A DNA stretch of 64,000 bases from Flavobacterium panici (GCF_903819335.1 NZ_CAIJDE010000044.1:1-64000); one strand, 5' to 3'; shown: positions 1-8,596, numbered from the stretch's first letter. Numbers and translations are program-made. The notes: a model not told the origin generated them from the letters alone.

Positions 1-9
1 TTATGAAAG

Positions 10-78
10 AATCTCGCAAAGTCGCAAAGTCGCAAAGTTTTTTAAGTTTTCTTTGCGACTTTGCGACTTTGCGAGATT
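10..78. repeat. Perfect inverted repeat built from tandem GCAAAGTC units
   Basis: Two 28-base arms (10-37 and 51-78) are perfect reverse complements around a 13-base loop. Each arm repeats the unit GCAAAGTC. It lies just downstream of the minus-strand gene ending at 92 and could act as a transcription end, but it has no long T tract. Related GCAAAG-type repeats occur at 13575-13700, 22560-22606 and 60968-61027. Confidence 0.85.
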
Positions 79-91
79 AAATACATTCTGC

Positions 92-481
92 TTACCTTTC
101 ATAAAACTCTATCGGCAATAAATCAGGATCTGCAATAAAAGTAAAACGTTTTTCAGTTGTTTCATCAATTCTGATAGGTTCCGATTCTATGTTTTTTGAA
201 GTCAAAAAAACAACCGTTTCATTTAGATTAATTACTTCAAATGCCAAATGACGCAATCCAACGGCTTCTGGTCTTGAAGGTCTTTTTGGCGGATCTGGGA
301 ATGAAAATAATTCAATTACATAAATTCCATTTAAAGCCAAATCTAATTTATATGACTGGCGCTCTTCTCTGTAAATTTCTCTAATAATCGTTAAACCTAA
401 AATTTCGGTATAAAAGGTTTTTGATTTTTGATAATCAGAGCATAAAATAGCAATATGATGAACTTTATTTAAGGTAAGCAT
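92..481 (-). CDS. VOC (glyoxalase/bleomycin resistance) family protein, YaeR-like
   Basis: This 129-residue protein is a single vicinal-oxygen-chelate domain. The expected metal ligands are visible: His8/His9 near the start (VHHIAI), Glu57 (VIELF), His78 (LRHLAFEV) and Glu125 (IEFYER). The length and the ending match the YaeR/SMU1112c group of small lyase-like proteins. Members of the wider family include lactoylglutathione lyase, but the substrate of this subgroup is not settled, so no reaction is assigned. The start codon overlaps the stop of the acetyltransferase gene by one base, so the two are probably co-transcribed and cytoplasmic. Confidence 0.85.
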   Translation of the reverse strand: MLTLNKVHHIAILCSDYQKSKTFYTEILGLTIIREIYREERQSYKLDLALNGIYVIELFSFPDPPKRPSRPEAVGLRHLAFEVINLNETVVFLTSKNIESEPIRIDETTEKRFTFIADPDLLPIEFYER

Positions 482-1056
482 TATTTTTTTGATTCAGGTT
501 CTTGATTTAATTTTCGGATTACTTTTGCCGGATTTCCAACGGCTAATGAATTATCCGGAATGTCTTTTGTTACAACTGATCCGGCGCCGATAACACAGCC
601 TTTTCCAATTGTCACACCCGGACAAATAACAGAATTTCCGCCAATCCAGCAATCATCGCCAATTGTGACCGGATAGGCATTTTCAAGCGATTTTCTCAAT
701 TCAGCGCCAAGCGGATGCGATGCGGTATAAATTTGAACATTTGGTGCAATAAAAACATTCGATCCAATATTTACAGGCGCACAATCCAGAACAACGCAAT
801 TCACATTAAAATAAACGTTTTCTCCGCAGAAAATATTATAACCGTAATCACAATGAAATGGCGGTTCGATATAAAAACCGGCTCCAGTATTTGGAATCAG
901 TTCTTTTAAAATTTCTTTTGCTTTTTTAGTTACTCTGTATTCTTTTACATTTAAACTGTGTAAAAGATTTTTTGCAGTTCGGCGGCCTTTTACTAATTCC
1001 GGGTCAAAAGCGTTGTAATATTCACCCGAAATCATTTTTTCTTTTTCTGTTTTCAT
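481..1056 (-). CDS. Sugar O-acetyltransferase, maltose/galactoside acetyltransferase type
   Basis: This 191-residue protein belongs to the hexapeptide-repeat acyltransferases of the Maa/LacA/NodL type, which transfer acetyl from acetyl-CoA to a sugar hydroxyl. It has the N-terminal Mac region (MISGEYYNAFDPEL, residues 8-21), left-handed beta-helix turns from about residue 75, and the catalytic His114 in TASHPLGAELR. The C-terminal part (IGDDCWIGGNSVICPGV) is the usual CoA-binding coil region. The real sugar acceptor cannot be read from the sequence. It sits 8 bases downstream of the YCII-domain gene and overlaps the VOC gene by one base. Confidence 0.9.
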   Translation of the reverse strand: MKTEKEKMISGEYYNAFDPELVKGRRTAKNLLHSLNVKEYRVTKKAKEILKELIPNTGAGFYIEPPFHCDYGYNIFCGENVYFNVNCVVLDCAPVNIGSNVFIAPNVQIYTASHPLGAELRKSLENAYPVTIGDDCWIGGNSVICPGVTIGKGCVIGAGSVVTKDIPDNSLAVGNPAKVIRKLNQEPESKK

Positions 1057-1064
1057 ATACAGTA

Positions 1065-1523
1065 TTACATTTTCGTCTTAGCAATTTTCTCATGAATTTT
1101 TACAGTTTCCTGCAAAGCTGCGGTGCAGTACCAAGGCGTTAATTCGGCTTCGAGTAAATTGGCTTTTATGGCAGGATCTGTTGCTACAAGCGCTTTTGCT
1201 TCGTCGACAGTTTCTACGTTAAAAATATAAATGCCTCGATAATTTCTGTCGTTTTTCATAAAAGGTCCGGCAACAACTAGTTTTCCTTCTTTTGCAAGTT
1301 TATTGATGTTTGCCATATGTCCTTCAAACAACTTTTTGGTTTCTTCTTTTGAAGCTGTCGTATTAGTTCCCGATTTTAAAAGGCAGAAAACATATTTCTT
1401 CATTCCGTATTCATCGGCATTCAGAGATTTTGCCAGATTTTCATCGAATTTAACTTCGGTTTCTTGTGAAAATCCAATTGCATTCATCAATAAAAAAGCG
1501 ATGATAAAAAGTGAGTTTTTCAT
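1065..1523 (-). CDS. Secreted YCII-domain protein
   Basis: The protein has 152 residues from the chosen start. A signal peptide (MKNSLFIIAFLLMNAIGFSQ) precedes a YCII-like domain whose core reads LVVAGPFMKNDRNYRGIYIFNVETVDEAKALVATDPAI. YCII domains are small ferredoxin-like folds, some with dehydrochlorinase-like or peroxidase activity; no function can be given here. An in-frame extension reaches back to 1673, but it is coding only by accident: it translates the palindromic repeat at 1553-1656 and would bury the signal peptide inside the protein. The start at 1523 is therefore preferred. Confidence 0.8.
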   Translation of the reverse strand: MKNSLFIIAFLLMNAIGFSQETEVKFDENLAKSLNADEYGMKKYVFCLLKSGTNTTASKEETKKLFEGHMANINKLAKEGKLVVAGPFMKNDRNYRGIYIFNVETVDEAKALVATDPAIKANLLEAELTPWYCTAALQETVKIHEKIAKTKM

Positions 1524-1552
1524 ATGATATTTATTTAAAATGGCTCTCAATT

Positions 1553-1656
1553 TTGTCATTCCGAGGAACGAGGAATCTTCACAAGTAGCTCGACAAAGAT
1601 TGGCGATTTTGAGTATGGAGTTTCTTACGAAGATTCCTCGTTCCTCGGAATGACAA
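1553..1656. repeat. Palindromic intergenic element, GTCATTCCGAGG family, copy 1
   Basis: Two 28-base arms (1553-1580 and 1629-1656) are perfect reverse complements. The middle contains CTCGACAAAGATTGGCGA and GGAGTTTCT, which recur in the copies at 18542-18643 and 42978-43083. It separates the YCII gene from the DinB gene. Confidence 0.9.
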
Positions 1657-1684
1657 GATTGCCAAAAAAGCAAAATCTATGTTT

Positions 1685-2149
1685 CTATGTGTTTAATAAT
1701 TTTTTCAAAATAACAATCTGTCCCAAATGATAAACGTCATGCTGGATAATTCCGTGAATATCTTCATAAAAATTATGATTATTATTTTGATCTATTTTCT
1801 CGAAATCCGCATCATTAAAATTACTCAAACAATCATTCCACATTTCCTGAGATTTTGCCAGACTTTGCAATGATTGTTCCCAGGCCGGCTCTGATGAATC
1901 TAAAATGGGTACAAAATAATTATGATCGGGAGTTGTGATTATTTCACCCTGAACACGTTTTAATATGTTTCTTCTCCATTGTATTAGGTGATTGACAATT
2001 TCCCAAATCGTGTTTAAATTAGGGTTGATTTTTTTATAAGCCTGAGCCGCAGTTACATCTTTTAAAGTATCTGCTAAGGTAACTTCAAGCCATGGATTAC
2101 CATTATAAATGGATTGGTACAAGTTCGAAACTCTTTTACTTTCTGACAT
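1685..2149 (-). CDS. DinB family protein
   Basis: This 154-residue protein fits the DinB/YfiT-like four-helix-bundle fold. A metal-binding histidine triad is visible as His54 (IVNHLIQWR), His137 and His141 (IIQHDVYHLGQI). Members of the superfamily include thiol-dependent transferases and damage-induced proteins, but most are uncharacterised, so no substrate is given. It is cytoplasmic, with no signal peptide. It stands alone upstream of the YCII gene, separated from it by the palindromic element at 1553-1656. Confidence 0.85.
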   Translation of the reverse strand: MSESKRVSNLYQSIYNGNPWLEVTLADTLKDVTAAQAYKKINPNLNTIWEIVNHLIQWRRNILKRVQGEIITTPDHNYFVPILDSSEPAWEQSLQSLAKSQEMWNDCLSNFNDADFEKIDQNNNHNFYEDIHGIIQHDVYHLGQIVILKKLLNT

Positions 2150-2260
2150 GATTAACGATGTTTTTCAATTTCTAGCTAAGATACAAATTAGTATTTTACA
2201 ACTCATCCTTAAAATTCTACAATTGGGTTATTATATATTTTTTAACAGGAAATGTTAAAA

Positions 2261-2268
2261 TACATTTG
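2261..2268 (+). promoter_or_regulatory. Candidate promoter -7 box of the TonB-dependent receptor gene
   Basis: TACATTTG matches the Bacteroidetes -7 consensus TAnnTTTG and lies 20 bases before the ATG at 2289. No clear TTG -33 box stands at the usual 19-base spacing, only a T-rich stretch. Confidence 0.5.
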
Positions 2269-2288
2269 CCTCATCAAAAACCAATATC

Positions 2289-4448
2289 ATGAAAACCAGA
2301 ATTACTTTTATTTTATTATTACTAAGCACTTTTACTTTTTCGCAAAATGTTATCTCAGGAAAAGTTTTGGACCAAAAAGGAAAACCAGTTGCCGGAGCGA
2401 ATATTTATATAGATGGAACTTACGACGGAGCAACAAGTTCTGAAACGGGAGATTTCTCTTTTGAAACTTCTGCAGCAGGAAATCAGTTTTTAGTAGTAAG
2501 CTTTTTACTTTTCGAAACTTTCAAAAAAGAAATTGATGTTACGAACTTTAAAGATCAAACGGTAAAACTAAGAGAAAATGTAAATGCTCTGGATGCGGTT
2601 GTCATTACAGCCGGAACTTTAGAATCTGGAGATAAAGCAAGGGTTTCGGTTTTAAAACCTTTAGATATTGTTACAACAGCAGGTTCGGCCGGAAATATCG
2701 TTGCCGCTTTGCAGACTTTGCCTGGAACGCAAAGCGTGGGCGAGGACGGACGTTTGTTTGTACGTGGAGGTGAAGCCAGCGAAACTCAGACTTTTGTTGA
2801 CGGAATTCGCGTGGCACAGCCGTACGGAGCAACAACTAATAATTTACCAACAAGAAGCCGTTTTTCTCCTTTCTTATTCAGCGGAATTGCTTTTTCTACA
2901 GGAGGTTACTCTGCAGAATATGGTGAAGCTTTGTCAAGTGTTTTGCTTTTGAATACGCAGGATGAACCAGATCATAATAAAACAGATATCGGTTTAATGA
3001 CGGTTGGTTTGAGTTTAGGAAATACTCAAAAATGGACAAAAAGTTCGTTAAGTGTAAATATGGCTTATATTAATTTAGCACCTTATCAGGCTGTAATTCC
3101 ACAAAATGTTGACTGGAATAATCCGTATCAATCTCTTGGCGGTGAAACAGTTTACCGATACAATTTTACAAACGGAATCTTTAAGTTATATGCGGCTTTT
3201 GATTCTGAAAAATTCGATTTAAATCAGAAAAATATCAATTTCGAAAATCCTATCAGAACAGATTTAAACAACAATAACTTTTATTTAAACTCTTCTTATA
3301 AAGGAACTTTTGGAACAGGATGGCAATTAACTTCTGGAATTAGTTACGGTTACAGCAAAAACAAAACGAAATACGATATCAACGATATTAATACAGATGA
3401 AAATGCAGCACAGTTGAAATTGAAACTAGGAAAGAAAGTTTCAAACTATTTCAAATTGTCTTTTGGAGCAGATTATTTCATTACGAAATTCAATGAAAAT
3501 TTTGATGACAATATTTCTATTGATGTTAAAAACGGATATGATTCTAACATTTTTGCAGCTTATACAGAAGCAGATATTTTATTCTCTAAAAAACTGGCAA
3601 TGAAAGTTGGTTTAAGATATTCAAACAACAGTTTATTAAACGAAAATAATATTGCACCAAGAGCTTCATTAGCTTATAAAGTTTCAAAAAGCAGTCAGTT
3701 TTCATTTGCTTATGGAGATTTTTCTCAAACGCCTGTTGTAGATTATATTAAGTATTCAAAATACCATCAGTTTGAGAGTGAAAAAGCACAGCATTATATT
3801 TTAAATTACCAGTTTACACAGCCGGGACAAACTTTTAGAGCCGAAGCTTATTATAAAGATTACACCAATTTAGTGCAATATGATACGAAAGATATTCAGT
3901 ACAATTCGGTTTTCAACAATAACGGAAAAGGGTATGCAAAAGGATTGGATTTATTTTGGAGAGACAGCAATTTGTATAAAAACTTAGAATATTGGATTTC
4001 CTATTCTTATATCGATTCAGAAAGACAATACAAGAATTTCCCAACAATGGCAACGCCAAGTTTTATTGCAAATCACACCTTATCTTTAGTAACCAAATAC
4101 TTTATTACCGACTGGAAATCACAAATTGGATTCACAAACAGTTACAGTTCAGGTCGTCCGTATAACGATCCAAACCAAACACAGTTTATGAACGGAAAAA
4201 CGAAATCGTATAATAGTTTGAGTTTTAACTGGGCGTATTTATTAACGACACAAAAAATCCTTTATTTCTCAGTTTCAAACCTTTTAGGAACGCAGAATAT
4301 TTTTGGATACGATTACGCAAAATTACCAGATCCAAACGGAGTGTATAACAGACAAGCAATTACACCAACAGCAGACAGATTTTTCTTCGTAGGTTTCTTC
4401 TGGACGATCAGTCAGAATAAGAGCGAGAATCAGTTGAAGAATCTTTAA
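2289..4448 (+). CDS. TonB-dependent receptor with carboxypeptidase-regulatory-like domain
   Basis: This 719-residue outer-membrane receptor has a signal peptide (residues 1-19, ending TFSQ), then a CarboxypepD_reg-like domain (ISGKVLDQKGKPVAGANIYIDGTYDGATSS, about 21-100), a plug domain (LKPLDIVTTAGSAGNIVAALQTLPGTQSVGEDGRLFVRGGE, about 125-230) and a beta-barrel to the C-terminus. Such receptors import a ligand with energy from TonB-ExbBD. It is shorter than the SusC glycan importers and has no SusD partner nearby, so a small ligand such as a metal chelate is more likely than a polysaccharide; this is inference. The next genes on the same strand code for a DUF2141 protein and then a LytS/LytTR system. 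Confidence 0.93.
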   Translation: MKTRITFILLLLSTFTFSQNVISGKVLDQKGKPVAGANIYIDGTYDGATSSETGDFSFETSAAGNQFLVVSFLLFETFKKEIDVTNFKDQTVKLRENVNALDAVVITAGTLESGDKARVSVLKPLDIVTTAGSAGNIVAALQTLPGTQSVGEDGRLFVRGGEASETQTFVDGIRVAQPYGATTNNLPTRSRFSPFLFSGIAFSTGGYSAEYGEALSSVLLLNTQDEPDHNKTDIGLMTVGLSLGNTQKWTKSSLSVNMAYINLAPYQAVIPQNVDWNNPYQSLGGETVYRYNFTNGIFKLYAAFDSEKFDLNQKNINFENPIRTDLNNNNFYLNSSYKGTFGTGWQLTSGISYGYSKNKTKYDINDINTDENAAQLKLKLGKKVSNYFKLSFGADYFITKFNENFDDNISIDVKNGYDSNIFAAYTEADILFSKKLAMKVGLRYSNNSLLNENNIAPRASLAYKVSKSSQFSFAYGDFSQTPVVDYIKYSKYHQFESEKAQHYILNYQFTQPGQTFRAEAYYKDYTNLVQYDTKDIQYNSVFNNNGKGYAKGLDLFWRDSNLYKNLEYWISYSYIDSERQYKNFPTMATPSFIANHTLSLVTKYFITDWKSQIGFTNSYSSGRPYNDPNQTQFMNGKTKSYNSLSFNWAYLLTTQKILYFSVSNLLGTQNIFGYDYAKLPDPNGVYNRQAITPTADRFFFVGFFWTISQNKSENQLKNL

Positions 4449-4780
4449 AAGATGCTAAGTTGCTAAGATTCTGAGATGCTAAGATTTTAGAAACTGAAAA
4501 AAAACTTAGAACCTTAGTATCTAAGAATCTTAGAACTATTAAAAAGAAACAATTCAGCAGCAAAAATCAACAACTCAGTATCATTTAATTTTAAAAGAGT
4601 AAAATCAGATATACTTTTGAAGTATAAAATAATAAGTATTTAAGTTGCTAAGCTTCTAAGACACTAAGAAAAAACTTAGTCCCTTTGTAACTCAGAACCT
4701 TTGAGCCTAGAAAAAAGAGTTTTAATCATCAACAAAAAAACTTAGAATCTCAGTCACTTAGAATCTTAGAAACTTAAAAA
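4449..4780. repeat. CTAAG/CTTAG repeat array, gene-free 340-base gap
   Basis: The gap is filled by short repeats of the form GCTAAGATTCTGAGATGCTAAG, followed by their reverse complements (CTTAGAACCTTAGTATCTAAG and similar). They form two successive imperfect inverted repeats, about 4449-4545 and 4636-4775. No open reading frame or RNA gene is seen. It may separate or attenuate transcription between the receptor and the DUF2141 gene. Confidence 0.75.
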
Positions 4781-4789
4781 AAAGAAATC

Positions 4790-5197
4790 ATGACCAAAAT
4801 TATTACACTAATCACGTTATTTATCTGTAGCTTAATGTCTGCTCAAAATGTAAAATTAACTGTTGCTGTTTCAGGTATAAAAAACAATACAGGAATTGTA
4901 AAAGTAGGTTTGTACAACTCAGACGGTACATTTCTAAAAACGACGTACAAAAGCCTTTCTTCTGAAATTAAAAATAATGAAGCGGTTGTGACATTTGACA
5001 ATCTTCCGGCAGGAGAATACGCAATTTCAACGTATCACGATGAAAACAATAACGGTAAGCTTGATAGAAACGCAATGGGAATTCCGTCTGAAGATTATGC
5101 AGCTTCAAACAATGCTAAAGGATTTATGGGGCCGCCTGCCTATAAAGATGCTAAATTTGTTATAGCAAAAGATTCAAAAATTGAAATTGTATTATAA
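4790..5197 (+). CDS. Secreted DUF2141 domain protein
   Basis: This 135-residue protein has a signal peptide (MTKIITLITLFICSLMSAQ). The DUF2141 domain follows, with hallmark segments GIVKVGLYNSDGTFL, LPAGEYAISTYHDENNNGKLDRN and GIPSEDYAASNNAKG. The acidic DENNNGKLD stretch resembles a calcium-binding loop; this is inference. DUF2141 proteins are periplasmic or exported and of unknown function, and they are often encoded next to TonB-dependent receptors, as here. It is probably co-transcribed with the downstream secreted protein, 48 bases away. Confidence 0.85.
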   Translation: MTKIITLITLFICSLMSAQNVKLTVAVSGIKNNTGIVKVGLYNSDGTFLKTTYKSLSSEIKNNEAVVTFDNLPAGEYAISTYHDENNNGKLDRNAMGIPSEDYAASNNAKGFMGPPAYKDAKFVIAKDSKIEIVL

Positions 5198-5245
5198 ATT
5201 AGTAACTAACAAACAAATCAAAATAACCATTTAAATACTTATAAA

Positions 5246-5866
5246 ATGAAAAAAATCATCACTTTAATCGCATTATTTGTTGTAGTAATAAGTTCAGCTC
5301 AAACTCAATTTGAGCAAGGAATGACTAAAGCTTTCGCACTTTGGAAAGAAGGAAAAACTACAGAAGCTTCGGCATTATTTGAAAGAATTGCTTCTGCTGA
5401 TAAAACCAGTTATCTGCCAAATTATTATATTGCTTTAATGAATGCAACAGCGGTTTTTACTGAAAAGGATAAAACAAAAATTGATCTTCTTTTAACTAAA
5501 GCGCAAGATGCATTAGATGTAGAATTTATAAAAGATCAAAACAATGCTGAACTTTATGCTTTGCAAGCTTTAATTTATACAGGATATGTTGTGGCTGACC
5601 CAATGACAAACGGAATGAAATATTCGGCTAAAGTAATGGAAGCTTACGCAAAAGGAAAAGCGATCGACCCAAACAACCCAAGAATTGTTTTTGGAGAAGC
5701 TGATTACCAAATAGGCGGTGCAAAATGGACAGGAGTTGATACAAAACCACTTTGTGCTCAGGTTGATAAAGCTATAGAACTTTTTGCTACTTTTAAACCA
5801 GAAACTCCTTTTTCTCCTAAGTGGGGATTAGACAGAGCTTTGGAAACTCAAAAAAATTGTAAATAA
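5246..5866 (+). CDS. Secreted TPR-like protein of unknown function
   Basis: This 206-residue protein has a signal peptide (MKKIITLIALFVVVISSAQ) and a helical body. The segment FEQGMTKAFALWKEGKTTEASALFERIASAD reads like one tetratricopeptide unit, and NAELYALQALIYTGYVVADPM and YAKGKAIDPNNPRIVFGEADYQ look like further degenerate units. No catalytic motif is visible. It lies 20 bases upstream of the LytS-type kinase gene, which suggests a shared transcript, perhaps for an exported partner of the receptor or of the sensor. The family is not identified beyond this. Confidence 0.7.
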   Translation: MKKIITLIALFVVVISSAQTQFEQGMTKAFALWKEGKTTEASALFERIASADKTSYLPNYYIALMNATAVFTEKDKTKIDLLLTKAQDALDVEFIKDQNNAELYALQALIYTGYVVADPMTNGMKYSAKVMEAYAKGKAIDPNNPRIVFGEADYQIGGAKWTGVDTKPLCAQVDKAIELFATFKPETPFSPKWGLDRALETQKNCK

Positions 5867-5886
5867 TTTTATAAAAAAATAAAAGA

Positions 5887-7227
5887 ATGACCTTAAAACC
5901 AAATCTATTTAAAGCGTTTTTAATTGGCGGAGTAGTATTTTTATTTTCCTTCCTGATTCGCTTTGCATCATTTGGAACTGCAGTTTTTACCAAAGATTTG
6001 TACATCTATTTTTTGTACTGCATGTTGTACAGCGTTGTTTTGTACGTGGTAAATGCTTCTCTATTTGTGTATTTAGATAAGGTTTTTGAAGGAGCAAACA
6101 GATTTTCTGCCAGAAGAATTTTTATAGGGTTTATAAGTTCATTTTTCATTTCGCTTTTCGTCATTTTTGTATTGCGTATTTTCACGCAGGTTGTTATAGA
6201 AAGACGCCCGTTATTAAGCTTTTTGGCAAATGAAGATCCGGCAAATTACATAGAATCTTCGGTCATTACTTTTATCGTTTTGCTGATATTTCACGCATTA
6301 CATTTTTACAAATTATATCAGGAAAATAAGGTTATACAGCAAAAGATAATTGCGGGAACGGCAAATGCTAAATTCGAAAGTTTAAAAAATCAAATCGACC
6401 CGCATTTTCTTTTTAACAGTTTAAACGTTCTTAGTTCTTTAATTGAAGAAAATCCGGATAATGCACAGCGGTTCACCACTTCTTTATCTAAAATTTACAG
6501 ATATGTTTTAGAACAAAAAGATAAAGAACTGGTTTCTGTAGAAGATGAATTATCATTTGCAAAAACTTATATGAATCTGCTGAAAATGCGTTTCGAAAAC
6601 AGTTTGTTTTATGAACTGCCAGCAGGAAATATAAATCCGGATGCCAAAGTGGTTCCGCTTTCGTTACAGCTTTTACTCGAAAACACAGTAAAACATAATG
6701 TTGTAAGCGAACAGAAACCATTACACATTAGAATTTTTATTGACAAAGATTATTTGGTTATCCAAAATGATCTTCAGAAAAAAGAAGTTCTGCAAGACAG
6801 GCAAGGCGTTGGATTGCAGAATATTGTAAACCGTTACGGAATTATAACCGACAGAAAAGTGCTGATTGAGCAGGATGAAAAGAACTTCTCGGTTAAGATT
6901 CCAATTTTAACTAAACAAATTGCAGTTATGGACATTAGTACAGAATATAATGACGAAGCAAAAGCGTATTACAGAGCTAAAAAGAGAGTAGAAGAGTTGA
7001 AAGGATTTTACGGAAATGTAATTTCATATTTATGTGTCATTCCGTTTTTAGTTTTCATCAATTTAAAATTTTCACCAGGATTTCAATGGTTTTGGTTCTC
7101 GGCTTTAGGATGGGGATTTGGAGTTGCGATGCATGCTTTTAAAGTTTTTGGTTACAGCTCTGATTGGGAAGAACGAAAAATCAGAGAGATTTTAGAGAAA
7201 GAAAATAATCAAAAAACCTGGAAATAA
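5887..7227 (+). CDS. LytS/YehU-type sensor histidine kinase fused to a C-terminal 2TM domain
   Basis: This 446-residue membrane kinase has four hydrophobic segments in residues 10-145. The His_kinase domain follows, with the phospho-acceptor His173 in LKNQIDPHFLFNSLN, the N box at Asn265 (LLLENTVKHN) and the glycine box GVGLQNI (307-313). Residues from about 355 to the end form a second module, a 2TM domain (AYYRAKKRVEELKGFYGN, two membrane helices, then WEERKIREILEKENNQKTW), homologous to the four small proteins encoded next. It should phosphorylate the LytTR regulator at 8597-9364. The 2TM fusion is unusual; its role may be membrane assembly of sensor complexes (inference). Confidence 0.9.
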   Translation: MTLKPNLFKAFLIGGVVFLFSFLIRFASFGTAVFTKDLYIYFLYCMLYSVVLYVVNASLFVYLDKVFEGANRFSARRIFIGFISSFFISLFVIFVLRIFTQVVIERRPLLSFLANEDPANYIESSVITFIVLLIFHALHFYKLYQENKVIQQKIIAGTANAKFESLKNQIDPHFLFNSLNVLSSLIEENPDNAQRFTTSLSKIYRYVLEQKDKELVSVEDELSFAKTYMNLLKMRFENSLFYELPAGNINPDAKVVPLSLQLLLENTVKHNVVSEQKPLHIRIFIDKDYLVIQNDLQKKEVLQDRQGVGLQNIVNRYGIITDRKVLIEQDEKNFSVKIPILTKQIAVMDISTEYNDEAKAYYRAKKRVEELKGFYGNVISYLCVIPFLVFINLKFSPGFQWFWFSALGWGFGVAMHAFKVFGYSSDWEERKIREILEKENNQKTWK

Positions 7228-7532
7228 TGATGGAAAAGAATTATGCCGAAGGTGATAGATATTATCAGGCTCAAAAAAGAGTAAAAGAACTAAGAGAATT
7301 TTATGAACATCTAACAGTATATGTACTTGTAAACCCAATTGTAATTGTGGTTAATCTTATGACTTCGCCGGGATATTTATGGTTTATATGGTGTTTAATG
7401 GGATGGGGAATAGGAGTTGTTTTACACGGATTAAAGGTTTTTAACCTTCCGCCTTTTTTTAATAAAAAATGGGAGGAAAGAAAAATCAGAGAAATTTTAG
7501 AGAAAGAACGCAATCAAAAAACTTGGGAATAA
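7227..7532 (+). CDS. 2TM domain membrane protein 1
   Basis: This 101-residue protein consists of a charged N-terminal helix (YYQAQKRVKELREFYEHL), two membrane helices (LTVYVLVNPIVIVVNL and FIWCLMGWGIGVVLHGLKV) and a basic/acidic tail (KKWEERKIREILEKERNQKTWE). The tail is almost the same as the end of the preceding kinase, so the genes arose by duplication. The ATG overlaps the kinase stop codon by one base (TAATG), which suggests translational coupling; a second ATG follows at 7230. The molecular role of 2TM proteins is not known. Confidence 0.85.
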   Translation: MMEKNYAEGDRYYQAQKRVKELREFYEHLTVYVLVNPIVIVVNLMTSPGYLWFIWCLMGWGIGVVLHGLKVFNLPPFFNKKWEERKIREILEKERNQKTWE

Positions 7533-7861
7533 TGGAAACAAATTCTAATAATAGTTCAGAAGAAAATGTTTTGAAAGAGCTGGCAAGTAAAAAAGTGCTG
7601 AAACTAAAATCATTTTACAAACACACTTTTCTGTATGCCGCTGCAATGATTCTTTATGTATTGAAAGAATATACAGAATTGCCATTAAACTTCTTTCCGA
7701 TACATTTTTTAAACGGAGTTGTAGTAATTATTTGGTCTGCTGTATATGTAGGTTCCGCAATTGATATGTTTGTTTCTTTCAAAATATTCGGCAAGGAATG
7801 GGAAGAAAGAAAATTGAGAAGCCTTTTAGAAAAGAAAAATAGAACACAAAAATGGGAGTAA
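7532..7861 (+). CDS. 2TM domain membrane protein 2 (divergent copy)
   Basis: This 109-residue protein starts at the ATG that overlaps the upstream stop by one base; a longer reading from 7469 would lie inside the previous gene. It keeps the LKSFYKHTFLYAAAMILYVL and IIWSAVYVGSAIDMFVSFKIFG membrane segments and the tail KEWEERKLRSLLEKKNRTQKWE. It is the most divergent of the array: the W-F/G-W-G-x-G-V pattern of the second helix is lost. Functional specialisation is possible. No other domain is present. Confidence 0.8.
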   Translation: METNSNNSSEENVLKELASKKVLKLKSFYKHTFLYAAAMILYVLKEYTELPLNFFPIHFLNGVVVIIWSAVYVGSAIDMFVSFKIFGKEWEERKLRSLLEKKNRTQKWE

Positions 7862-7863
7862 TC

Positions 7864-8169
7864 ATGGAAATGAATTTTAATGAAGATGATAAATACTTTT
7901 TAGCAAAAAAGAAAGTAGAAAGTATTAAAGGATTTTACGGAAATCTTGTTGCTTATATTTTAGTAAACGCAATTTTGATTTTCATTAATCTATATACTTC
8001 ACCAAAATATTTGTGGTTTTTCTGGCCGTTAATGTGGTGGGGAATTGGAGTTGTTTTTCATGGATTAAAGGTTTTTGAAGTATTTCCGGTTTTAGGAAAA
8101 GACTGGGAAGAAAGAAAAATCAAAGAGTTTATGGAAAAGGAAAAAGAGAATAAAAATAAATGGAAATAA
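7864..8169 (+). CDS. 2TM domain membrane protein 3
   Basis: This 101-residue protein (MEMNFNEDDKYFLAKKKVESIKGFYGN) has two membrane helices (LVAYILVNAILIFINLYTS and FFWPLMWWGIGVVFHGLKV) and the tail KDWEERKIKEFMEKEKENKNKW. It is closest to copy 1. The start at 7864 is chosen over an in-frame ATG at 7852 because 7852 lies within the last codons of the preceding gene; the spacing is otherwise two bases. It is part of the same operon as the kinase and the response regulator. Confidence 0.85.
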   Translation: MEMNFNEDDKYFLAKKKVESIKGFYGNLVAYILVNAILIFINLYTSPKYLWFFWPLMWWGIGVVFHGLKVFEVFPVLGKDWEERKIKEFMEKEKENKNKWK

Positions 8170-8188
8170 TTTTAAAGAAATAAATATT

Positions 8189-8557
8189 ATGGGACGTTTT
8201 AGAAGACGCATGTACGAAGAATATGCACACGAATTCAGCACAGACGAAAATTATAATAATGCTTATAGAAAAGTTAAAAGGTTAAAAGGTTTTTACTCGC
8301 ATTTAAGAGTTTATCTTATTGTGAATGTAATCATTATAATCGCAAATTTAAACCGGGATATTTTTAGCGAAAATATTCATGAAAGCGGATTAATGGACTG
8401 GCAGACTTATTCAACAGCATTTTTCTGGGGAATTGGTTTATTGGCGCACGCAATGTCTGTTTTTGGACGTGATCTTTTCTTTAGCGACGATTGGGAGCAA
8501 AAGAAAATCCAAAAATATATGGAGAAAGAAGCCGCGAATACAAATAAATGGGAGTAA
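8189..8557 (+). CDS. 2TM domain membrane protein 4
   Basis: This 122-residue protein begins with a basic segment (MGRFRRRMYEEYAHEF) not found in the other copies. The 2TM pattern follows: NAYRKVKRLKGFYSHLRVYLIVNVIIIIANLNRD, then TAFFWGIGLLAHAMSVFG and the tail SDDWEQKKIQKYMEKEAANTNKWE. A 15-residue insertion (IFSENIHESGLMDWQ) lies between the two helices and could face the periplasm. It precedes the response regulator gene by 39 bases. Confidence 0.85.
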   Translation: MGRFRRRMYEEYAHEFSTDENYNNAYRKVKRLKGFYSHLRVYLIVNVIIIIANLNRDIFSENIHESGLMDWQTYSTAFFWGIGLLAHAMSVFGRDLFFSDDWEQKKIQKYMEKEAANTNKWE

Positions 8558-8596
8558 CTTTGAAATACTATTTTTTCTAAATTTTGTATATAGTAA

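Noticed and set aside
1524..1673. N-terminal extension of the YCII protein by 50 residues
   Set aside because: It is a translation of the palindromic repeat at 1553-1656 and would place the signal peptide inside the protein.
2289..4448. SusC-type polysaccharide utilisation locus
   Set aside because: The receptor is too short for SusC, and no SusD, glycoside hydrolase or ECF sigma/anti-sigma genes stand beside it.
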